Assembly: GCA_041658565.1 (NCBI GenBank)
Contig: JBAZZY010000007.1
Span: 42,115-106,114, forward strand
Direction of reading: 5' to 3'
From: Actinomycetota bacterium
Lineage (GTDB): Bacteria; Actinomycetota; AC-67
DNA length: 64,000 nt
In this document: positions 16,324 through 25,307 of the stretch, one piece after another
How positions within the stretch are numbered: position 1 is the first letter of the stretch
Layout: the number at the start of each line of letters is the position of its first letter
Position numbers and translations under genes: made by a program
The notes under the pieces: model-generated
Told to the model about the DNA's origin: nothing
Databases searched by the model: none
The model's input: the letters and a program-made list of their open reading frames with translations, nothing else

Positions 16324-17811
16324 ATGAGAGCCAAGGCCACCGCAACCGCAACCGCGCTAAGCGCCGCATGCTTCGCGCTGGTCGCACTCGCCCCAGCCGC
16401 GCGCGCTTCAGCGGTTCCCCTGGAGATCTATCAAGCCGGAGGAAGCGGTCAAGGCCTCGTCCTCACCGGAGCCGTCCGGCCCAGCGTCCTGGACCCCCTG
16501 GTGGAGGGCGGCGCGCTGGTGGCACGCAGCACGCTGAGTTCCCAGGGAGGCGGGTCGGGATACGCGCTCGCATCGCAGGTATTTCCCGGCACTCTGGTCG
16601 TTGGATTCGCCGGGTGTCTGGACTACCCGGCGATCCAGTGGGTCCAAGCAACCTACCCGGCTACCGGCGCATGCCCGTCCAGCGCCGAGAACCGCCTTGG
16701 TCGCACGTCGCCCTCGACGCAGGGCGCCGCCCAAGGTCACCCGGAATTCGACGCCCTGGCAAACCAACTGTTCGATCGCACGTCGCTCGACGTCGGCCAC
16801 ATCAGCGCCGACACAGGCAACGGCCGCGCGGAGGCGTCGGTCCTCACGAATGAGTTCGCGCTTCGCCAGGAGGCATCGGGAACACCGCTGGTCGAGTTCG
16901 CACAGTTGGATGCCCACAGCGGCGGGGCGCGCGCCGGCGCGCGCGTCGGCCACCGCGTGCGCGTCGCCCTTCAGGGAATCAAACTGCTCGGCGGCCTCGT
17001 GCGTATCGAATCACTCGTTTCCACTTCCGAAACCGTCTCCGACGGGGTGACCGCAACCGCGAAGGCGCGCCTAGCTCTCGGCGACGTCACGATCGAAGCC
17101 GACGGAGCGCAGCACGCCGCAACGATCGACAGCGATGGAGTCCGCGTCACCGATCCCGCCTTGTCCAAGGAGCAGAACGCGAACCTCACGGAGGACCTGC
17201 GCGAAGACCTGGCGCGCGCCGGCCTGCGGATCTCAACCGGGCGCCTAAACGAGTCCGCCGCCGGACAGCAGGCCGAAGCGTCGGTCGGCGGGCTGCAGAT
17301 CTCCGTCGCCGGACGCCTTCCGTCAATCGCCGTGCCCGAGGAAGCCGCCCCCGTGTTCGGAGCACTCATCGACAACGTCAAGACACAGTGCGTGTGGGAA
17401 CTCGAGCCGCCACAAGCGCCCCAGGTTCCGTTGTGTTTCGGATCGGGCGCCGTTCCGCTCGGCGGCAGCACGATCGCGCTCACGATATCCATCGGCACCG
17501 CGGACTCCTACAGCGTCGGCAGTCGGATCCCCCTCGCCGGCGGCACAACCTCGGTTCTGGGGAGTCACTTCTGGGCCAAGGACTCACCGCCGGCTGCTCC
17601 AGGCGTCGATTTCGCGTCTTCTCTCAATTCCTATCAGGACACTCCCCCGGCGCAGCCAACGGGTCCGGTGACGCTGCCGCCGTTGTTTGGACTCGCAGCC
17701 CGCATGCCCTCCTCGGCCCTTGCGTTCGCGGGCATTGCCTTCCTCATCCTTGCTCTGGCTTCGGCATTGGGTCCATCCTTACGCCATGCCGGACCGGGTC
17801 GGAGCGAATGA
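16324..17811 (+). CDS. Secreted, membrane-anchored protein of unknown function in Liv cluster A
   Basis: 495 residues. Signal peptide (AACFALVALAPAARASA), a large extracellular Ala/Gly/Ser-rich beta-type region, and a single C-terminal membrane segment (ALAFAGIAFLILALASALG) followed by a short basic tail. No domain recognised. It sits between the binding protein and the permease of an ABC cluster; an architecturally similar protein (39045-40532) lies at the end of Liv cluster B. The two may be related accessory proteins, for example for ligand capture at the cell surface; that is inference. Contains a few Cys (GCLDY, GACP, CVWEL, LCFGSG). Confidence 0.7.
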   Translation: MRAKATATATALSAACFALVALAPAARASAVPLEIYQAGGSGQGLVLTGAVRPSVLDPLVEGGALVARSTLSSQGGGSGYALASQVFPGTLVVGFAGCLDYPAIQWVQATYPATGACPSSAENRLGRTSPSTQGAAQGHPEFDALANQLFDRTSLDVGHISADTGNGRAEASVLTNEFALRQEASGTPLVEFAQLDAHSGGARAGARVGHRVRVALQGIKLLGGLVRIESLVSTSETVSDGVTATAKARLALGDVTIEADGAQHAATIDSDGVRVTDPALSKEQNANLTEDLREDLARAGLRISTGRLNESAAGQQAEASVGGLQISVAGRLPSIAVPEEAAPVFGALIDNVKTQCVWELEPPQAPQVPLCFGSGAVPLGGSTIALTISIGTADSYSVGSRIPLAGGTTSVLGSHFWAKDSPPAAPGVDFASSLNSYQDTPPAQPTGPVTLPPLFGLAARMPSSALAFAGIAFLILALASALGPSLRHAGPGRSE

Positions 17812-17836
17812 GGGCGCGCGCGCAACGGAGGTGGCG

Positions 17837-18313
17837 ATGAAGATCACGCGCTACCGGCAGCAATTGCGCGAGCAGTGGCGAGCGATCACACCGATCGCGC
17901 TGTTTGCTGCTGGAGTCATCCTGGTGTTACTCGGCTGGTACGGCGCGGCCCACACGAACATCATCACCGAGCAGATCCCCTACCTGATTTCCGGAGGTCT
18001 GCTCGGCCTCGGGCTGATCATCGTCGCCGGAATCCTGTCGGTCCAGACGTCGATCGAACGCGACAACTCGGAATTGCGCCGGGTTGTCATTCGAGCGCTC
18101 GCGAACGCGGCCGCTCCGAACGGCTCGACGCCGGACGACACACCTGCGGCGCCCAGGATCCTCACCAATGGTCATGTCTTTGTGGTTCCCGGCGGACGCA
18201 GCTATCACGCACCCGGGTGTCCAATCACGGAGGGCAAGGACGGCACCGAAGCATTCGTGCTCGCGCAGGCTGCGGCGGCCGGATACACCGTCTGCAAGCT
18301 CTGCGGAGACTGA
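17837..18313 (+). CDS. Small membrane protein with C-terminal zinc-ribbon-like motif
   Basis: 158 residues. Two membrane helices (about 18-37 and 48-69), then a polar linker and a C-terminal domain with SYHAPGCP (His 124, Cys 128) and GYTVCKLCGD (Cys 153, Cys 156). The H-x3-C plus C-x2-C arrangement resembles the Ada-type or competence-nuclease metal-binding tail and is a candidate zinc site. ATG 17837 has a GGAGG site. It is 25 nt after the secreted protein and 18 nt before the permease, so it is part of the transport operon. Not a known Liv component. Confidence 0.75.
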   Translation: MKITRYRQQLREQWRAITPIALFAAGVILVLLGWYGAAHTNIITEQIPYLISGGLLGLGLIIVAGILSVQTSIERDNSELRRVVIRALANAAAPNGSTPDDTPAAPRILTNGHVFVVPGGRSYHAPGCPITEGKDGTEAFVLAQAAAAGYTVCKLCGD

Positions 18314-18331
18314 GCCTCCCCGCCCTCGCCT

Positions 18332-20266
18332 ATGCAGATCTTCATTCGAACCATCCTGCTGGGAGTCGTAAGCGGCAGCGTCTACGCGCTGGCATCCACC
18401 GGACTCGTCCTGACGTACAAGACTTCAGGGGTGTTGAACTTCGGCTACGGCGCCTTGGCGCTGTTCACCACGTTCGTCCACTGGCAACTTTGCGTCGGGT
18501 TCGGTCTGCCGGTCTGGATGTCGGCAATCATCGTCGTCGGTATCGTCGCGCCGGCGCTCGGCGTGCTGCTGGACCGGCAACTGTTCCGCAGGATCGAAGG
18601 GCAGCCGCAGATCATCGGCGTCATCGCGACGGTAGGGCTGCTCGTGCTTCTGCAGGGAGTCGTGATCCTGATCTGGGGCGGGCAGACCAAGAACGTTCCG
18701 TCGATCTTTCCGCGAGGGACCCTTCGTCTTCCCTTCGGCGTGAACATGGGCGTCGACCAACTCGGCGTGCTGCTGGTTGCGGCAGGCGCGGCCGGGGGCC
18801 TTGGGGCAATGCTGCGCTACACAAAGCTCGGGATTGCGTTCCGAGCCGTCGTCAACAACCGCTCCGTCGCCGGACTGATGGGCATCAACACGGGAGTCGT
18901 TTCCGGACTTGCATGGGCCCTGGGAACATCCTTCGCAGCGCTCATGGGGATCCTGCTGACACCGCGGCTGCTGCTGGACCCGAACTTCCTCCCTCCGTTC
19001 ATCATCGCCTTCGTACTCGGCGCGTCCGTCATCGGCTACCTGCGCAGCCTTCCCCTCGCATACGCGGGGGGGTTGATGATCGGAATCATCCAAGCGTTGT
19101 TCGTGCAATACGCGTCCAGCCAGGGATTGCTCGGAAAGATCTCGGACGCGCTGCCGTTCCTCGTCATCACCGGAGCGCTGCTGCTCGCGCCAAAGGCCCT
19201 GCGCGCAGCCGGGCAGGGCGCAAGCTTCGTTGTGCGCACGCGCGAGGCGGCCGATCGCACTTCGGCGCGCGCGCGCGTGGGCGTCGCGCTCACGCTCTTT
19301 GGGGGACTCGCCCTGGTTCCCATGTTCGGATCGGCCTCATCCACGCAGTTCGTCACGATCGGATTGATCCATTCCGTAGTGTTCCTTTCGCTGGTCGTGT
19401 TGACCGGGTACTCAGGGCAGATCTCGCTCGGACACACTGCGTTCATGGGCATCGCGGCATTTAGCGCCGCGCACCTGGTTCAAACGCTGCACATCCCCGG
19501 ATGGATCGCGTTTCCTCTCGGAGCGCTCGCAGCGGTCCCGGCCGGCGCCGTAATCGGACTGATTGCAGTGCGCATGCAGGGGTTGTTCCTTGCGTTGATG
19601 ACGCTGGCCTTCGCGTTCATGGCGCAATCGCTGTTCTTCGAGCATCCGGCATTCTCGGGCGGCGAAGGTGGAATCGCAGTCTTACGACCGACGGGCTTCC
19701 GCGGGGACACCGCTTTCTTCTACCTCGCTCTTGGAACACTCGCGGCGGCGGCGGCTCTTGCGGTGAACCTGCGCACGGGACGCACCGGCCGCGTGCTTGC
19801 CGGGATGCGCGACAGCGAGACCGCGTGCCGCTCTCTGGGAATCTCGGTCACACGCTACAAAGTGCTGATCTTTGGGATTTCCGCGTTCATCGCAGGTATC
19901 GGCGGCGTCTTGGTCGGGATGATCCAAGAGCAGGCCACGTCGCGGACTTTCATCCCCTTCTACTCGCTGATCTTCATGACGCTTGCGGTTCTGGGCGGGA
20001 TCTTTCACGTCGGTGGAGCGATCACGGCCGGTCTCGTGTGGGGTCTGTACCCGATGGTTGCCAATGCTTTCCCCTTCCTCTACCGCATTCAGTTGATCTT
20101 GTTCGGGCTCGGCGCGACGGTCGCGCTGGCCAAGAACCCCGAGGGCATGTTCGGTGAGTTGCGCAGAGCCGGCGCGGCGGTCTTGCGAGCCATCGACCGG
20201 CGCGCGGCGGCGCAACAACCCATCGATATCGATCCGGTCCCGGCCGTATCGGGAGGCAGCGAATGA
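18332..20266 (+). CDS. Fused LivH-LivM branched-chain amino acid-type ABC permease
   Basis: 644 residues, about twice a single permease. Residues 1-295 are LivH-like (VLTYKTSGVLNFGYGALALF), followed by a basic linker around 300-320, then a LivM-like half (VLTGYSGQISLGHTAFMGIAAF, LRTGRTGRVLAGMRDSETACRSLGI). One polypeptide thus supplies both membrane halves of the importer. The TGA overlaps the ATG of the ATPase gene by 4 nt. Fusions of this kind are known but a minority; cluster B in this window keeps the two halves separate. Confidence 0.93.
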   Translation: MQIFIRTILLGVVSGSVYALASTGLVLTYKTSGVLNFGYGALALFTTFVHWQLCVGFGLPVWMSAIIVVGIVAPALGVLLDRQLFRRIEGQPQIIGVIATVGLLVLLQGVVILIWGGQTKNVPSIFPRGTLRLPFGVNMGVDQLGVLLVAAGAAGGLGAMLRYTKLGIAFRAVVNNRSVAGLMGINTGVVSGLAWALGTSFAALMGILLTPRLLLDPNFLPPFIIAFVLGASVIGYLRSLPLAYAGGLMIGIIQALFVQYASSQGLLGKISDALPFLVITGALLLAPKALRAAGQGASFVVRTREAADRTSARARVGVALTLFGGLALVPMFGSASSTQFVTIGLIHSVVFLSLVVLTGYSGQISLGHTAFMGIAAFSAAHLVQTLHIPGWIAFPLGALAAVPAGAVIGLIAVRMQGLFLALMTLAFAFMAQSLFFEHPAFSGGEGGIAVLRPTGFRGDTAFFYLALGTLAAAAALAVNLRTGRTGRVLAGMRDSETACRSLGISVTRYKVLIFGISAFIAGIGGVLVGMIQEQATSRTFIPFYSLIFMTLAVLGGIFHVGGAITAGLVWGLYPMVANAFPFLYRIQLILFGLGATVALAKNPEGMFGELRRAGAAVLRAIDRRAAAQQPIDIDPVPAVSGGSE

Positions 20267-21066
20267 CCCGTCCGGCAGCCGAGCTTCGCGCGCAAGGAAT
20301 CACGGTCCGCTTCGGCGGCCTCACTGCCGTCGACGACGTGTCGCTGACGGTTGCCCCCGGAGGGTTCGTCGGGCTGATCGGCCCCAACGGGGCGGGAAAG
20401 ACGACCACCTTCAATGTCTTGAGCGGCTTCCAGACACCTACGTCCGGAAGCATCGTCCTGGGCGGGCGTGACATCACGTCCGCGAGCGCGTCGACTCGGG
20501 CGGGACTGGGAATGGGTCGGACGTTTCAACGACTGGAACTCTTCGGGCGCATGACGGTCCTGGACAACCTGCTGGTTGCCGCCGAAGCCAAGGAAAGCAA
20601 GTTGGGAGTAATCGCCGACCTGCTTGCACTCCCGCAGCGCCGTCGCGAGGAGCGCCGCTGCACCGGCCTGGCGCTTCGCGTGCTCGAGATGCTCGACCTC
20701 GAATGGGCCGGCGGGAGACGAGCCGCGGACCTCCCGGTCGGCACAGCGCGCACCCTGGAACTCGGACGCGCGCTGTGCGCGGCCCCGATCGTTCTGTTGC
20801 TCGACGAACCCTCGTCGGGACTCGACTCCGACGAAACCCGTTACTTCGGCCGGATCTTGCAACGCGTTAACGAAGAGATGGGCATCGGGATCCTGATCGT
20901 CGAGCACGACATGGATCTGGTGCTGGAGGTCTGCAAGGAGATCTACGTGCTGGACTTCGGAAAGCTGATCGCTCAGGGAGCGCCCACAGACGTCATGAAC
21001 GACCCGGTCGTACGCAGCGCCTACCTCGGAGAGGAGGACGATGCCCCCGCTGTTGCGACTCCGTAA
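20263..21066 (+). CDS. livG: LivG-type ABC ATPase
   Basis: 267 residues. Walker A GPNGAGKTTT, Walker B IVLLLDEPSSGLD, and an H-loop in IVEHDMDLVLEVC. The signature motif, normally LSYGxxR or LSGG, reads LPVGTARTLELGRAL, an unusual Pro-Val form that may weaken one ATP site. It supplies energy for import together with the following LivF-type ATPase, whose start it overlaps by 26 nt. Confidence 0.9.
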   Translation: MTRPAAELRAQGITVRFGGLTAVDDVSLTVAPGGFVGLIGPNGAGKTTTFNVLSGFQTPTSGSIVLGGRDITSASASTRAGLGMGRTFQRLELFGRMTVLDNLLVAAEAKESKLGVIADLLALPQRRREERRCTGLALRVLEMLDLEWAGGRRAADLPVGTARTLELGRALCAAPIVLLLDEPSSGLDSDETRYFGRILQRVNEEMGIGILIVEHDMDLVLEVCKEIYVLDFGKLIAQGAPTDVMNDPVVRSAYLGEEDDAPAVATP

Positions 21067-21862
21067 CGTCGAAGCTCGCTACGGGCGCTTCGTCGCGCTG
21101 AAGAACGTCGCACTAGCGGTGCCCGAAGGATCGGTCGTCGCACTGCTTGGACCCAACGGCGTCGGCAAGACCACCCTGCTTCGCACGGTGTCGGGCATGC
21201 TGCGACCGTCGCGAGGCGAGATCCTGTTCGATGGCGCTCGCATCGACGGGGCGTCCGATCACGCCATCGCGCGCAAAGGCCTCACGCACATCCCGGAAGG
21301 TCGCGGAATCTTCGTCGGCCTGACGGTGCGAGAGAACCTTGCGATGGCGGCGTTCGGCGGAACAACCGCCGGAGCGCTGGAACGGGTATACGAACTGTTT
21401 CCCATCCTGCAAAGGCGTCAGAACCAGATCGCCGGCACGCTGTCGGGCGGCGAACAGCAGATGCTTTCGCTGGCGCGCGCCGTCATTCGCACTCCACGGC
21501 TGCTGATGGTCGACGAATTGTCGCTCGGCCTTGCACCCAAGATCGTCCACGAACTCTTCGACACCCTCGACGAAATCCGGCGGCTCGGCACGACGATCCT
21601 GCTCGTCGAGCAATACGTTCGCTACGCGCTGCGCATCGCCGACATCGTGACGATCTTGCACAAGGGTTCGGTCGCGTTCATCGGCGAGCCCGGCGAACTC
21701 GCGCGCGGAGCCCTTGCAGCGGCGTATCTCGGGGGCTCGCAAGCGACGTCGGCCCCGACGAAGGAACCGCCCGTCGCGAAGTTGCCCGCGCGCGCCCCGG
21801 CTCGCAAACGGCAAGCGCCCCGGAGCAAAGCCCCGGGGCGCACCAGTTCCATCAAACGCTAA
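21041..21862 (+). CDS. livF: LivF-type ABC ATPase
   Basis: 273 residues. Walker A GPNGVGKTTLL, a perfect signature LSGGEQQML, and Walker B LLMVDELSLGLAP in the LivF-typical form. A Pro/Lys/Arg-rich tail of about 35 residues follows the ATPase fold and is not part of the family. Last gene of Liv cluster A. Its TAA overlaps the TAG of the convergent MaoC gene by 4 nt (21859-21862). Confidence 0.92.
   Translation: MPPLLRLRNVEARYGRFVALKNVALAVPEGSVVALLGPNGVGKTTLLRTVSGMLRPSRGEILFDGARIDGASDHAIARKGLTHIPEGRGIFVGLTVRENLAMAAFGGTTAGALERVYELFPILQRRQNQIAGTLSGGEQQMLSLARAVIRTPRLLMVDELSLGLAPKIVHELFDTLDEIRRLGTTILLVEQYVRYALRIADIVTILHKGSVAFIGEPGELARGALAAAYLGGSQATSAPTKEPPVAKLPARAPARKRQAPRSKAPGRTSSIKR
21815..21841. 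terminator. Possible hairpin terminator at the convergent livF/maoC end
   Basis: A 9-bp stem (GCGCCCCGG with CCGGGGCGC, 9-nt loop) lies inside the last codons of livF. There is no T-tract on the plus strand and only a weak one on the minus strand, so it may slow or end transcription only partly. Confidence 0.35.
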
Positions 21863-22293
21863 GACGTCAGCGCGGCGGTCGCCGATCCCAGCACGATCGC
21901 CTTTCCGTCCTGATTGGTCACCGCCAGATCCATGTCCACACGGTTCTCCCCATTCTCGGTGGACTTCCCAGTGATCTTGGCCGAGAACGTGACGGTGTCC
22001 CCGGGCCAGATCTGTCCGCGAAACTGAGTGGAGAACTTGCGCAGGTTCGCCACGCCGCCGATCAACCGTGTCACGTATCCCGACAGCACTCCGGCGCTGA
22101 ACATCCCATGTCCGAACACGCTCGGATACCCGACAGCCTGGGCCATGGTGTCGTCGTGGTGCATCGGGTTGAAGTCCCCCGAAGCCCCGGCGTACTTCAC
22201 GAAGTGCGTGCGGTTGACGTTCTCAAGCACGAACGGAGCGACGTCCTCGCCCTCGGCGACGGCGTCGAACTGCAACAAAGGAAGTTCGCTCAT
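21859..22293 (-). CDS. MaoC-like (R)-specific enoyl-CoA hydratase subunit (HadB-like)
   Basis: 144 residues, a single hotdog domain with the hydratase-2 motif YAGASGDFNPMHHD (Asp and His catalytic pair) and VFGHGMFSAGVL. In mycolic-acid and steroid pathways such catalytic subunits pair with a HadA/FAS1-like subunit, which is encoded 9 nt upstream. It probably hydrates trans-2-enoyl-CoA. The GAGGCG before ATG 22293 is a fair ribosome site. Confidence 0.9.
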   Translation of the reverse strand: MSELPLLQFDAVAEGEDVAPFVLENVNRTHFVKYAGASGDFNPMHHDDTMAQAVGYPSVFGHGMFSAGVLSGYVTRLIGGVANLRKFSTQFRGQIWPGDTVTFSAKITGKSTENGENRVDMDLAVTNQDGKAIVLGSATAALTS

Positions 22294-22302
22294 CTTCGCC
22301 TC

Positions 22303-22731
22303 CTACACCGCAGCCTTGGCGGTCTCGACGATCACCTGGCGCGCGACGATTGCCGTTTCGTTTCGCTGGTTGGTGAAGGATGTCTTGAAGACGACGAACG
22401 TCAGCGTGCCTCCCTTCTTGCCTTCCTTGGTGTACACGTCGTCGATCGTCGTGTGCGCCGTCAACGTGTCGCCCGCCTGCACCGGCAGCAAGTACTCGTA
22501 CTGCTGCTCGGCATGCAGCACGCGCATGTAATTGAGCCCGAGATCCGGCATCGGACCCACACGCGGCCAGAACGCCACCGTCATGGTGAATGTCGGTGGA
22601 GCCGGCGGCCCTTCCGTTTCATACTCGGGGCTCTCGTCCAGAATCGCCGCCGCAAACTCGCGGATCTTGCCGCGCTCGACGGGAATTACCGTGGTTCCAA
22701 TGTCCATACCGATGATGGATTTGTCGGCCAT
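22303..22731 (-). CDS. FAS1-like / HadA-type dehydratase subunit
   Basis: 142 residues, MaoC_dehydrat_N type: ADKSIIGMDIGTT at the start, then RVLHAEQQYEYLLPVQAGDTLTAHTTI. This is the partner subunit of heterodimeric hydratases. It lacks the D-x4-H catalytic pair seen in the next gene, as expected for the non-catalytic half. The ATG at 22731 has GGAGGGAAC directly upstream, which rules out the extension to 22899. Divergent from the crotonase at 22813. Confidence 0.87.
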   Translation of the reverse strand: MADKSIIGMDIGTTVIPVERGKIREFAAAILDESPEYETEGPPAPPTFTMTVAFWPRVGPMPDLGLNYMRVLHAEQQYEYLLPVQAGDTLTAHTTIDDVYTKEGKKGGTLTFVVFKTSFTNQRNETAIVARQVIVETAKAAV

Positions 22732-22812
22732 GTTCCCTCCCACAGAAGATAGGGCCGCGCGAAGCATAGGCGATCGACCGAATACATCCGAAACTGATCC
22801 TGGAGGGGAACC

Positions 22813-23607
22813 GTGGCGATCGAAGTCGTGAAGCAAGACGGGCTCCACATCATCACGATCAACCGGCCGGAGCGACGCAACGCGTTGGATCTCCCGCACT
22901 TCGGAGCTCTCGCCGATGCGTGGATCGACTTCCGTGACGACGACGACGCCCGCGTCGCCATCATCACCGGCACCGGCGCGGACTTCTGCGTCGGCGCCGA
23001 CCTGAAGTCGTTCGTGCCGATGGTCACAGACAACCTCGCCGACCTCGCCAGCGGCAAGAGCGAGATCCGCGCCGACGCCGGACTGGTCGCAGTGCTCCGG
23101 GAATTCGATCTTTGGAAGCCGGTCATCGCCGCGGTCAACGGGACGTGCGTTGCCGGCGGTATGGAGATGCTGCTCGGAACCGACATCCGGATCGCCAGCG
23201 ACAACTCGACGTTCGGCATCTTCGAGCCCCGGCGCGGGCTGTTCCCCGGCGGCGGAACGACGGTGCGTCTGCCCCGGCAGATCCCCTTCCCGTGGGCGAT
23301 GGAAGTTCTGCTGACCGCCGACTGGATCTCAGCTGAGGATGCCTATCGGATGGGGATCATCAACAAGATCGTCCCGCAGGATCAACTGCTGGACGAGGCG
23401 AAGAAGTACGCCGAGAAGATCATGTCCAACGCGCCCTTGGCGATCGAGGCGGTGAAGAAGTCCGTGTACACCGGGATCGGTCTTCCATTGAAGGAAGCCT
23501 TCGGATTCGAGCTGCAACTCGCGGCCGAGGTGTTCATGAGCGAGGACGCCAAGGAGGGTCCGCGCGCATTCGCCGAGAAGCGCGTGCCCGTCTGGCAACG
23601 ACGCTAA
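22813..23607 (+). CDS. Enoyl-CoA hydratase/isomerase (crotonase family)
   Basis: 264 residues. Oxyanion-hole segments GADFCVGADLKSF (about 55-67) and GTCVAGGMEMLLGTDIRIAS (about 112-131). The second segment carries Glu at the usual E144-type region, and FEPRRGLFPGGG holds the second acidic position. GTG 22813 follows GGAGGGG by 4 nt. It is 8 nt before an acyl-CoA synthetase, so the two form an activation-hydration pair, divergent from the HadA/HadB hydratase. Confidence 0.9.
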   Translation: MAIEVVKQDGLHIITINRPERRNALDLPHFGALADAWIDFRDDDDARVAIITGTGADFCVGADLKSFVPMVTDNLADLASGKSEIRADAGLVAVLREFDLWKPVIAAVNGTCVAGGMEMLLGTDIRIASDNSTFGIFEPRRGLFPGGGTTVRLPRQIPFPWAMEVLLTADWISAEDAYRMGIINKIVPQDQLLDEAKKYAEKIMSNAPLAIEAVKKSVYTGIGLPLKEAFGFELQLAAEVFMSEDAKEGPRAFAEKRVPVWQRR

Positions 23608-23615
23608 CAGCCGCC

Positions 23616-25292
23616 ATGCGGGAGCCACGGGTGAACTTCTATCAGCCCTCTTGGGCAAAGCGACGTCGCGTCCTGATCACGGAGCGATCCAAACTCAACT
23701 ACTCGAACTTCATCGACCGCCTCGCCGATCTGTACGGGGACCGCACCGCGTTCATGCTGGACGGGCCGATCGACTACCCCGGCTTCTCAGGGGATTGCCT
23801 GTCGTTCCGGGACGTGGCGCGAGTGGTGAATCGGATGGCCGGAGCATTGCGCGCGCTCGGGGTCGGCCCCGGCGATCGCGTCGGCTTGATCACCATGAAC
23901 CGAGTTGAGATCGCTTTCGCCAACTTCGCGGCGGCGAAACTCGGGGCAATCCCGGTTCCGATGAACTTCATGCTGCGACCGAACGAGATCGACTTCATCG
24001 TCCAGAAGGCGGGCATCGAACTGCTTGTGTGCGATCCGCGCATCCTTCGCGGGACAATCAAAGACCTGTCGTCGGTGCCGAGCGTGAAGCATTGGGCGGT
24101 CATCGGGAACGAAGAGCCGCCCGAGGGAGTGACACTGCTGGCGGACCTGATGCGAGACGCGCCTGACTACGTCGAGTCGGCGAAGCCCTCATCTCTCGAC
24201 GACATCGCTCTGTTGTTCTTCACCTCCGGGACAACCGGGTTTCCGAAGGGTGCGACGATGTCGCATGCGGCGGCCATGGTCGGCATCCACAACATCGGGC
24301 GCCTTGCCGCCCTGTCACCAAAGCTGAAAAGCAGGTTCGCTCTGCTCGTAATGCCGGTCGCTCACGCCGGTGGATACGCTCAAATGCTCCTGTATTTGGG
24401 GTTCGGGACGCCGGCATACTTCCTGTCGAAATTCGATCCGGAAGTGATCTTCGATGTCGTTGAGCGACTTCGCCCGACACTGTTCCCCGGAGCGCCGGCG
24501 ATGTATCGCATCTTGTTGGACGCCGGTGCGGCGAAGAGGGACTGGAGTTCGGTGCGCGTGTTCGGCGGCGGAGCCGACGCATTCGACGATGACCTCGTGC
24601 GCGCGGTGCGCGCGTTGGGTGGCCGCAGAGTGCTGGGGTTCCACGTGAAGCCGATGTTCATCCGTGGGTACGGAATGGCAGAATCCAACTCCTACGTCAC
24701 TGCGACCCCACCCTTCGAGGCCGGCGACAACTGCCTGGGATGGGTGACGCCTCCGGTGCGCTACCGCATCGTTGACGAAGACACCCGCAAAGACGTCGAG
24801 CGCGGCAAGCCCGGCGAACTGCTGCTTCGCGGGCCCAACATCACTCGCGGCTACTGGAACGACGACTTCGCGACCGAGCTGGCATTCGAGAACGGCTGGT
24901 TCCGCACCGGAGACATCGTCCGCCAGGGGAAGTGGCGAATGCTCTTCTTCGTGGGACGCTCGGCGGAGATCATCAAGTCCGGTGGGTACAAGATCTCGGC
25001 GAACGAAGTGGATCAGCACTTGACCCAGCACCCCGACGTCGAACACGCGGCCACCGTGGGTGTCCCGCACCCGATCAAGGGCGAGCGGCCCGTGGCGGCG
25101 GTCAAGCTGCGCCCGGGTGCGACCACGACACCCGAGGAGTTGCTCGAGTGGGCGCGCGAACGCATTGCCCCCTACAAGTGCCCACGCGAGATCGTGTTGA
25201 TGGACGACATGCCGTTTACGTTCAGCCTCAAGCCGAAGCGGCGGGAAGTCCGCGAACGGCTTCTGGCGGAAATGAAAGAAGATCTCGAGTAA
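23616..25292 (+). CDS. Acyl-CoA synthetase (ANL superfamily, FadD-like)
   Basis: 558 residues. P-loop LLFFTSGTTGFPKGATMSH (about 197-215), GYGMAESN, RTGDIVRQG, hinge GRSAEIIKSGGYKISANEVDQHL, and a C-terminal SLKPKRREVRERL with the lysine usual in the A10 motif. It activates a carboxylic acid to acyl-CoA through an acyl-AMP. ATG 23616 or GTG 23631 are both possible starts; the latter has GGGAG 6 nt upstream. Located between the crotonase and a convergent protease. Confidence 0.92.
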   Translation: MREPRVNFYQPSWAKRRRVLITERSKLNYSNFIDRLADLYGDRTAFMLDGPIDYPGFSGDCLSFRDVARVVNRMAGALRALGVGPGDRVGLITMNRVEIAFANFAAAKLGAIPVPMNFMLRPNEIDFIVQKAGIELLVCDPRILRGTIKDLSSVPSVKHWAVIGNEEPPEGVTLLADLMRDAPDYVESAKPSSLDDIALLFFTSGTTGFPKGATMSHAAAMVGIHNIGRLAALSPKLKSRFALLVMPVAHAGGYAQMLLYLGFGTPAYFLSKFDPEVIFDVVERLRPTLFPGAPAMYRILLDAGAAKRDWSSVRVFGGGADAFDDDLVRAVRALGGRRVLGFHVKPMFIRGYGMAESNSYVTATPPFEAGDNCLGWVTPPVRYRIVDEDTRKDVERGKPGELLLRGPNITRGYWNDDFATELAFENGWFRTGDIVRQGKWRMLFFVGRSAEIIKSGGYKISANEVDQHLTQHPDVEHAATVGVPHPIKGERPVAAVKLRPGATTTPEELLEWARERIAPYKCPREIVLMDDMPFTFSLKPKRREVRERLLAEMKEDLE

Positions 25293-25307
25293 ACGGCCGC
25301 GCCCGGA

